DNA of 64,000 nucleotides from Bathynomus jamesi (lineage: Eukaryota; Arthropoda; Malacostraca; Isopoda; Cirolanidae), in NCBI GenBank assembly GCA_023014485.1, contig JAJOZX010000999.1:16001-80000 (forward strand). Direction: 5' to 3'. Of the stretch, positions 56,235-64,000 are shown piece after piece. The stretch's first letter is position 1. The number at the start of each line of letters is the position of its first letter. Under the pieces are notes generated by a model that was given only the letters and a program-made list of their open reading frames with translations, was not told the origin of the DNA and made no database searches. Made by a program: the position numbers and the translations under genes.

Positions 56235-57480
56235 ATGTCTAGCAATGGTGTTGAACACGGACTACGGCGTGTAGTTGAACGTATTGTGGAGTTTGCCCTT
56301 CAGAACCGCGACGAACGTGAAGTCAGGACGATGCTGTCCTTCGGATTCGGGTCAGATGACGGGGATGTAGATGATTTTTGGGTAGTAATACCATTCAGAC
56401 GCTTGGCAGCTGTAGATATAGAGTATATATTAGGTCGTATAATGCAGGCATCTCAAAATAGTACAGCCTTCAATATGGACAACTTCACGGTAGATATTGA
56501 AGGTGTATTCCGTGTTGCGGGTCATAATACTCTTAACTTCAATTCTCCGGTTATTTACAGGCGGCATATAGACACCGAGGGTGGTTGCGGCTTTATAGCA
56601 GTAGTCTTAGCTCATATGTTTACTGTGCTAAAGACACGGGCCCAAAAAATTTGGTTGCCTACGGGTGTGCAGCGTGCCCTTAAACTAGCTGCAGAGTGCA
56701 GGCTTGAGTTTGACTGTAATATGGGTCCTGAAGAGCTGAGAAGGGTAGAGGAGGAAATGAATGTTCGTATAGTTGTATTTGGAGTGGATGATCGTCGTAG
56801 GACTGTGTATGTTTTTAAAAACTGCGTGAGAGATCGTACAAGGCCCCTACTTATTTTAGAACTGTCAGGAGCAACGTATCTCCCCATCCGTAATATAAGG
56901 TCTCTTTATGCGAGTTATGATAAAAGTCGAAAATATGGAAGGCATCATGCTTTGTATAAGGGTTGTCTCGAGTTTGCGGAAGATATAGTGAAACATTGCA
57001 AGGATTGCCACATGGTATGAGCAGTTGAAGTTGAGAAGAGGGATTATAATGTGTGTATACGTACATTTTTCACAATTGTTTTGAGTTCCATAAGTCAATT
57101 GGCCCTTGCAGGAAAATGAGAATCTGCGAATGTGGTATGTTTCATATGATGGATAATTGGGGAAATTCATGCATAAATGTGATGAAATTCACTGTTCTAC
57201 ATGCCATGAGAAATATAAGGTGGATGGAGTAAAGCATGTATGTTATATGAAAGACGCTAAGCCTAAAAAGACCTTGTATAAATGTGTACTACGATATAGA
57301 AACATATACGGTTGAAACCAGAGGCTATCCCACATCTACTTGTAGCCAGACTATCTGCGATGAGTGCGTGGAATCGAGTGTGATGAGTGTCACAAATGTG
57401 GTAAACGGACAAACGTTTCTAAAACGATTGCACACGACAGTTCCGCGAAACTCTTTGTTTCCTATATTGTCAAGTTAGCG
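56235..57480 (+). pseudogene. POLB: Polinton DNA polymerase B, N-terminal and exonuclease part
   Basis: The open frame 56235-57020 (261 residues) has the Polinton-type N-terminus ending LPIRNIRSLYASY and Cys/His-rich YKGCLEFAEDIVKHCKDC. After a frameshift, text continues through HCSTCHEKYKVDGVKHVCYM to VYYDIETYTVE at 57287-57319, exonuclease motif I with Asp and Glu. This is a protein-primed-type replicative polymerase in its family. The gene is cut shortly after by the element at 57568-60724. The Met at 56235 follows other possible upstream codons and is not certain. Confidence 0.8.
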
Positions 57481-57567
57481 GACAAGTTCAAAAAAATTAG
57501 TGTATACTCTTGCCCATAACTGGACAAAATTTGACACAGTTCTTTTATGAGGAGCTGCTTGAGCACT

Positions 57568-60500
57568 AGGGCGGATCGAAAATGAGGTTTTTAAACCTTT
57601 TTTCGAAATTCAAATATGGCTAGTGCGGTAAATATGTGGGTGCTATAGATAATGACTGTGCATAAATATTAGTCCTGCGAAATTATATCTTCAGGTGCCA
57701 CAAAGCAGTCGAAAAAAGTGAAATATAATGATTTTCTTATATTCTGCATTAGTACAATAACTGAAACTTACTTGTTATTATTATATATTAAGTGTTCCAA
57801 TTACCAAAATAGTTACTGAATTACGCAGCTCTTAGTTTATTTAGATCAATGTTCTTTTGATTAATGATCTAAATAATCCAGAACTCACCACGAGGAGGTG
57901 GCTGCGTGTCGAGCTCCACCCATGCCCTCCCAACCACCCATCCTTGCGCATGTTTTTTTCTATTAACGTTTTATTTAAACTTTATATTCAGCTTTACTTT
58001 CGAATGATGGCATTTTTTTACGTGACTGAAGTGTTGATCTTATGAAGCCATCTCGCGCGTTCAATCCAAATACTTTTGATGATGCTTCAGTCACTAATTT
58101 TACCATTCTTTCTACTACTTGTGTATGACAAGGGAATTTCTCGAATGGAGGGGTACTCTTGTTTTCTATGAATTCTTCAATCTCATTTTCTGTCAGGTGT
58201 CTTGTCACAGGTGGTTCAGTGACAATGCATTTTTGCCAATTAATTAAATCAGTATAATCAGTAGCTTCAAATTGAATAACAGGTACTGTGAAACGCCTCA
58301 CAACTTTTTCCTTGTTTGTTTGCCTTGCTTTCTTTATTCGCCTCCACGCTAATTCTCTTATGGCGCTGCGGTCATCATGAATCATTGATGCTAGAATATT
58401 TTCTGGATTTGCAAAAAATGCATTTCTTTGTATGACAGGGTTTACAATATCCTTTACTTCGTCATTCAGTGTTCTTGTTAGTTCAATAGTTTTGAAAACA
58501 TGTTTTGAGCCATTGACAAAAGACGTACTTTGCTTAATAGAAAACCACATTGGGATGTAGACCTTCATTATAAAAGAAGCAATGTTCATGAGGTTCTCAG
58601 ATGGACTTACAGTTGAAACGTATAGACGAAGCAAACGATTTGCTGTAGTCAGCCATCGTGAATGTGCCATTTTGCCTGGACTACGATGAGCAAGATCTGG
58701 GGAGCAATATCGCTTTGTTATGGCCTGATGAATATCAATTAGATATTTTTGGTCGGTGCTAAGATCTTCACAGTCTACAGTTGGTTCCTCAGCATCAATC
58801 CTTTCAAACTCGACAATAGGAAGACTCTCACAGTTCTCTAATTCCCTGCCAATAGGACCGGTGAATCCGCGGGGGCCAGATGTTTTTCCATACAGCTTTG
58901 CAACTAAAAGGCGTAATGGCAATTCATTGGCATGGAGCTGGCACACTAAATGTTGAACTGGCTTCTTCAGCTTCAATTCTATAAGCCTTATAACGCCTCC
59001 CTTTTCTCCAGTGTTGACTGCTGCACCATCGCATCCAATGGCAACAAGGTTTTCCAGGTTCATGTCATTATTTCCAATATACTCAAACATTCCTTTACAT
59101 ATTTCTTCAGCTGATCCAGAATTCACAGAATAATGGCCCAAATAATCTGAACCAGGTTCTCTCACTAAAGTGATATGTTCTTCTGTTACCTTCTTCTGAT
59201 ATACTTTGGGCTCTTTTTTTTCTTGGAAGAGTGTAGAATCTTTTCGACCATCAAAATAGATTCCTCTGATTGGGACCTGATTTTGATCTTTCATAATTTC
59301 TGATCTCTTCTTTTGTCTTTCTCTTCTGATTTTACTCCTATCCACTACTTCAGATGTATTGTCAATAGAAACTTCTCCAATATCTTGCAATACTGCACTA
59401 ACAATGAATGCTGCAGCTCGATCTGAAACTGCAGTCCTGTCACAAGCAGTAGCCACTGAAGGTAGATTTGTAGTTTTCCTTTTCTTGAATAATTGTTCTT
59501 CAGGTTGTTCGAGCTTTCTCTTCGAGCTAATGGCTCTGGAAATGTATCGTCTGATATTTCGCCAGATTCACTTTCACTATTTGATGTCGATGATGATAAT
59601 TCAACATTTGTATCCTGCAATTTCTCTGTGAAGATTCTTTGGTGAGTCTCACAGCTTGTTTTTGCTTTCTTACAACGTAGATGCTTTTTTCTTTGAGAGT
59701 GTAATATCTACTCTATCAATAAACAGTTTTCTTTCACTCCTTTGATCTAAGAGGAACGTCACTTCTTCCTTTGGAACCGTTTTTTCTTTGGGACAAGAAC
59801 ATTGTGTTAGTACTTTGCACTTGCACGCTGCAATGTCAAAAAGTTTCGTGTGTGCTTCTTTTTTGAACATATCAATCTTTGCTTTGTAAGCTTCAGAATT
59901 TTTTCTGCTTTGGTATGGCTTCATAATGACACGATACTTTTCGTGGTAGCTTCTGAACATTGTTTCAATTCGCCTGTCTGACAGAATTGGGATGGAAGCA
60001 CTTTCCCAAATTGTTTTCAATTTATCAACAACTTGTTCTAATATTTGAGATATTGAAGGATCTTTATTAGTATTCTGTTTCAAATCGTTTCTTACAAACA
60101 AGTAATATTTAAAAACTCCTTCGTATGTAGGAAGATTCCTGTGCCACAAATCTTCCCCCATACCAAACATGGGGCACTCAGTTGAGGCCCTGGTTGATTT
60201 TGCACAAACTCGAGACATTTTGAAAGTATACAAATCTGAAAAAGAAAGAGCTAATATCAATTATACGTTAATTTCAGTTAATAGTACATGGCAAACTTAG
60301 GGCAACACAATACAGAAATGCAAAATATATAAGAAATATAGTTTAGACTATCTGAGTAACGCCAACAACAGAACACCCACCTGCTACGAGAGCGACAGCT
60401 ACACTGAACCGAGGTACTCACGTGACAGCTGAGTGAGCTGACTATAGAAAACTGTTTTTAGAGAATAGAAACTTTTTTAAAGGTTGACTGAGCTATTTTT

Positions 60501-60724
60501 ATACAAGTGTGAATAAATTCTTGTTATTGTGCATCGTGGACTCTTCTGTAATTATTGGTTAAAATCTGCTTTTTTCAATTTTTTTCAATATTGAAGGTCA
60601 TTGTGGCACCTGAAGATATTAATGTTATGATTTTAAATTTATACCAGCTTATTTCCTCACTACTCCACACATTTTCCACACTAGCCAATTTGAAAATTCG
60701 AAATGAGTTTTTCACTCCGCCCTA
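57568..60724 (-). mobile_element. 3157-bp DNA transposon of an unassigned, hAT-like group, inserted in Polinton polymerase
   Basis: Perfect 8-bp duplications TTGAGCAC flank it (57560-57567 and 60725-60732). The long imperfect inverted ends, about 85 bp, start TAGGGCGGATCGAAAATGAG on the left and, inverted, TAGGGCGGAGTGAAAAACTC on the right, both continuing through GGCTAGTG(C/T)GG. One protein on the minus strand fills most of it. Insertion into Polinton coding sequence is evident because polymerase text resumes on the other side. Confidence 0.93.
57975..60218 (-). pseudogene. Transposase-like protein of unassigned family, nearly intact
   Basis: From Met 60218 (MSRVCAKSTRASTECPMFG) an N-terminal domain of ~180 residues ends in a cysteine cluster, FDIAACKCKVLTQCSCPKEK. 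After frameshifts near 59670 and 59470 the 493-residue frame 59456-57975 follows: a basic RSKIRRERQKKRSEI region; IYFDGRKDS (candidate first Asp); VAIGCDGAAVNTG (candidate second Asp); HLVCQLHANELPLR, resembling the hAT C-x2-H-x-L-N motif; FTGPIGREL; and AHSRWLTTANRLLRLY, like the hAT TRW block. The C-terminus is VVERMVKLVTEASSKVFG. Total ~740 residues. I infer an RNase-H-fold transposase related to hAT, but cannot name the family. Only two frameshifts and no stops in the core suggest recent activity. Confidence 0.7.
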
Positions 60725-60732
60725 TTGAGCAC

Positions 60733-62573
60733 GAGTCATCTGAGATATTTACAGGTGACCCTTGAAAAGAGGAACAAACTATACAAATGCAATAAGAGTA
60801 ATGTACAGTTTAAATACACTTTATTATTCACACCTTGTAAATTAGCCAAGCTACACAAGGTAATGGGCGGAGCCGCCGAAGTCAAAAGGGTATTTCCTTT
60901 ACACTTTCCTCACTAGCGATACTTTAAATTACGTAGGGCTACTTCCACCCAAACATTACTTTAACTATGAATGTATGAGTATAGGTGAACGTGAGATTTT
61001 AACCGATACTACAACAGTTTTAATGAAACTAATCTTACAATATAGCTGATGAATGTGAGCGTTATTGTGAATGATGTGCGCGTGCTTAGAGTATGTTTCC
61101 AGGCCTTTTGAAGGCTGTACATAGACCGTTTCAAATGCGATCCGTTGCAAGTCACAACCACGATCGCCTCATTGTGCTTACGGTGTTCAAAACAACTTCA
61201 TGCCTAAAGACACCTTAGCCTTCATTCACAGAAACAACCCTCGCAATGATGGGCACAAGGCAAGTTACTGGCTCATACACATACGGCAACAGACAATTGT
61301 ATACATAAAGCATGCCCGCAACAGGGGCGAAGTACCCATTAAGGTTAATGGTCGTGTTTCTTGGGTTGATGGTCTAAGCGAAAACCGTGCAACTGATGAG
61401 AAGACTGTGTACTCCTTTAACGGCTGTTGGTGGCACGGATCCTGAGTGCGGGATCGTAGGAGATATCCACGGTAGATCTCCTGCCGACAGTCTTGCTTGA
61501 ACCCGCACCCGCGATCAGCTTATAGGCACCCAGTTCACTCACAAGATCTTGTGAGAGCATGAGTATGATGCACGGATGGAAACAGATGGACAGTACCGTG
61601 AAGAAATAAACACGGTCAAGCGTTCAATGGTGCTGGATCCTCTCAAATTCGATGATAGCTTGTTCGGAGGGCGTACAAATCCCTTCAAGCTATACTTTCC
61701 GCCTACGGATGGCGTGAAACTCCATTACTACGACTGTGATGAAAAACAATCCATACCCTGTAGGTGCACCTGAAAAACTGGTAGGACCAGACCTGCCCAA
61801 TATCGAGGAGTTCTCATCAAATTTGAACAAGAACTATTTTCTTTCTTTCGTAGACGTGCTCCCTCTCGCGATTTATGGATGCCGATCTTACCCGTCGTTA
61901 TGGACCACAAGCTCATGTTTCCCGTGTGCATGAAGTGCGCAGAGGAGAAAAATGGGACTTGTAATCACATAACCAACCAGCGTAATATCAGAGGCATATA
62001 TACAAGCCCTGAGCTGTCCCTAGCCGTTCGCGATGGCTACAGAACATTGAAGATATATGACGTGTGGAGGTTTCAGAAGCTACCCAACCTTTTCACGCCA
62101 TATATAAACACTTTTTTGAAGGATAAGGTAGAAGCACCAGGATATCCGCGAGGAGTTGATACCGAAGATGAAAAATCGGATTATATTCAACTTGACCGTT
62201 CCCAAATTGTAAAGAACCCAGGCAAGCGCTTTAGTGCAACGTTGTGTTTAAATAGTCTTTGGGGAAAATTTGCACACAATACAGGCAAGGGGAACGTTCA
62301 CCTAGCCCAAAGTTATAACGAGATGTGGGATTATGCCAACGCTCCCAATAAAGAGGTCATGGAGATCGTGAATGTAGGTAATACGTACATAATAAAGTAC
62401 AACATTACCGAATTGGCCACAGACACATCGCGTGTTACAAACATACCTGTAGCCAGCTTCACAACGGCATACGCACGCATCAAACTTTGGGGTCTATTGC
62501 ATTCTCTTGGGCGGAGGGTTCTGTACGCCGACACAGATAGTGTGATATTCACTAAGGTAGGTTGATTTTGGAA
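60733..62573 (+). pseudogene. POLB: Polinton DNA polymerase B, C-terminal part
   Basis: Text resumes after the insertion with EVKRVFPLHFPH and NYVGLLPPKHYFN (60880-60955), then RRLYIDRFKCDP-like text. The frame at 61200-61445 follows (IVYIKHARNRGEVPIKVNG, TVYSFNGCWWHG). The frame 61879-62565 holds palm motif B NSLWGKFA and motif C VLYADTDSVIF at 62518-62550. Motif A, expected as DxxSLYP near 61730, reads YYDCDEK and is followed by a deletion or frameshift. The gene stops abruptly six bases after motif C. At least five frame breaks. Confidence 0.85.
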
Positions 62574-62960
62574 CTGTGATCTTAGACTAGTCTAGATAGA
62601 AAGGTATTAATGTATAAAAAACGTTGCACCAACATATATTTGTGAAAATGATTGTATTTTTTGAGGATTGATAATTATTTTTAAGTTGTAAAATTGCCGA
62701 ATTTTACGCGTAAAATCGCGCGCGCGGCATTCGCGCAATGTAAACAAACAAAATATCGGACCTTATTTCAGCAAAATAATCAATTAAATTCGGCTTTTTT
62801 AACAAAACGATGCTTGAAACTTATTGTAAATGCATTATAGATGTTTATTAGTGTATTATTTTGTATTTTTTAATGATATTTACCTATAAAATGTGTATTA
62901 AATTAAGTTATTTTATGATGCGTTCATTTAATTGTGTTTATTTTCAGATATTTCATAAAA
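62574..62960. other. Sequence after the Polinton break, 5' to the second transposase-like gene
   Basis: AT-rich with a CG-rich core (CGCGTAAAATCGCGCGCGCGG at 62707). It ends in a TGTTTATTTTCAG acceptor-like site at 62937-62949. It may be the 5' end or first intron of the element that follows. I could not define a terminal repeat. Confidence 0.45.
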
Positions 62961-64000
62961 ATGGGTAAAAAACGGGTCTGCAGTGTTAACTCGAAGTGAT
63001 AGTGCCAAAAAATTCAGTGGCCAGCCTTCCCCTTTGGATAAAACAGAGCCTCCTACCCTCCGCCAAGTTATTCAGTAGTTATTTCCTCCAAAACAGCCAC
63101 CCGGACTTGAAAGACTATGATATTGCTAAAATTATAGCAAAAGATGTGATTGAGATCTAGCAAGCAGTGAACCCGCGGCTGCCCCTGTATGAGGAATATT
63201 ATGTAGTGAAATTGGTAGATAAAGTGTGCTTCAAGAAAGCAAAAGAGATAAACAGGAAATCTCTTTCTACAGTCCAGGAGCAGAATCTGGAGGAAAAGCT
63301 GGATAAACTTTTTAACATTTTTGCTTGCACCTGTAAGCTACCTGTTCGCCCCTGTGATGACAATGCTGTGAAGTGCAAGAAAGAAAATTGTCAAACACAG
63401 CACATAATCTGCACTTGTCCTCCCAGTAAGAAGGTAATGCTATTATTTTTTAACTTTTAACTGGCCTAACTTAGTGCGATTGAGCGGAAATTGCACACCA
63501 TTGGCTGTTCACTCCATCAGAATGAGCTTCCTTTCAGAGCTGTTTTCAAGCATCTTGATGGCAGTACCAAAAGTCCCACTACTTTCACTGGTCCGCTGGG
63601 AAAACTGTGAAATTGACTACCAAGATCTGCCACAAGTGGAATTCACCAAACTCAGTGGCCCCCTGGATGACATGGAATTTGCTGAGGAGACACTGAATGA
63701 TCTCGATAGCGACCAGAGGCTTCTTTTGGAGTATGTGCTTGGAATTTCCAGGGGCAAAGTCAACCCAAGATTTGCTGCCTGGAAAATTGGACCATTAAAC
63801 CATGCAAGATGGTTGACTTTGGCAATTAGATTGATGTGTCTGTGGACCAGAGGTGCTTACCCTCCAGAACTACAGGATAAGCTTTACCAGGCCATCAAGT
63901 TCATTGTGGAAGTGTATGCAGTCAGTTGGTTTGAGATCAAAAGGGACAGCAAGTTCCACAATCAGCAGCTGTACATCTTCAACATGATCCAGAGGATCAA
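62961..64000 (+). pseudogene. Second, diverged member of the unassigned transposase-like family (runs off window)
   Basis: After a MGKKRVCSVNSK-like start with stops, a frame gives DIAKIIAKDVIEI and, from 63167, LPLYEEYYVVKLVDKVCFKK, then LFNIFACTCKLPVRP and IICTCPPSKK. This matches the cysteine cluster of the 57975-60218 protein. From ~63493 it resumes with GCSLHQNELPFRAVFKHLDG, TTFTGPLGK, then LNDLDSDQRLLLEY and NHARWLTLAIRLMCLW, again parallel to that protein. The segment with both candidate catalytic Asp (FDGRKD..CDGAAVN) is missing between 63430 and 63490, so it is deleted or spliced out. The remainder is outside the window. Confidence 0.65.

Larger units (their letters stand above)
48127..62573. 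mobile_element. Polinton/Maverick element, decayed, with nested insertions
   Basis: Gene content identifies it: adenain-like protease, major capsid protein, minor capsid protein, retroviral-type integrase with chromodomain, packaging ATPase and family B DNA polymerase. The polymerase is on the plus strand and all others on the minus strand, the arrangement seen in many animal Polintons. A mariner (1.6 kb) and a 3.2-kb hAT-like element are inserted. I did not find terminal inverted repeats; the right side is lost just after polymerase motif C. About 9.7 kb remains without the insertions. The left limit is set at the protease stop. Confidence 0.93.

Noticed and set aside
57975..59456. Host gene
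   Set aside because: The 493-residue frame sits inside inverted ends with an exact target duplication in the middle of Polinton polymerase.

Overview
This is a eukaryotic, AT-rich, non-coding window packed with transposable elements. I recognise no ordinary host gene. Very dense dinucleotide repeats ((TA)n, (CA)n, (CT)n), short TTAGG/CCTAA runs, tRNA-derived and 5S-derived SINEs, a Polinton and a Penelope-like element fit an arthropod. A decapod crustacean is my best guess from the microsatellite load, but this is inference.

Layout. 1-11 kb: SINEs, microsatellites, a foldback MITE and a Penelope-like fragment (5241-6507) with a GIY-YIG endonuclease. 11-21 kb: two minus-strand LINEs, the larger (14480-20700) carrying a nested mariner (17518-18841) and a CAG-ended MITE (15410-15935). 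21-31 kb: MITEs with perfect 8-bp duplications, a PIF/Harbinger element (23796-24825), a hAT with CATCCG arrays (28929-30236), and a 145-bp perfect Penelope-type palindrome (30852-30996). 31-38 kb: AT-rich spacer and a third LINE copy (34640-37755). 38-43 kb: a 4.65-kb intron-containing hAT (37970-42618) flanked by CATGTTCT, with a second hAT-type MITE nested inside. 43-47 kb: local duplications built from a dimeric tRNA SINE. 46.9-47.8 kb: a possible small spliced gene behind a TATA box.

48-62.6 kb is a decayed Polinton/Maverick. Protease, major capsid protein, a pVI-like protein, minor capsid protein, an HVTLPS-type protein, chromodomain integrase, a pX-like protein and packaging ATPase lie on the minus strand; protein-primed-type DNA polymerase B is divergent on the plus strand. 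It was hit by a mariner (50314-51899) and by a 3157-bp element (57568-60724).

That last element is the most interesting object. It has long inverted ends beginning TAGGGCGG, a perfect TTGAGCAC duplication, and an almost intact transposase-like protein that I cannot place in a named superfamily but whose motifs resemble a very diverged hAT RNase-H fold. A 427-bp palindromic MITE (44964-45390) shares its ends, and a second diverged member of the protein family runs off the right edge (62961-64000). Almost every protein here is broken by stops, frameshifts or insertions; the small PIF open frames, the Polinton protease and the GIY-YIG frame remain open.
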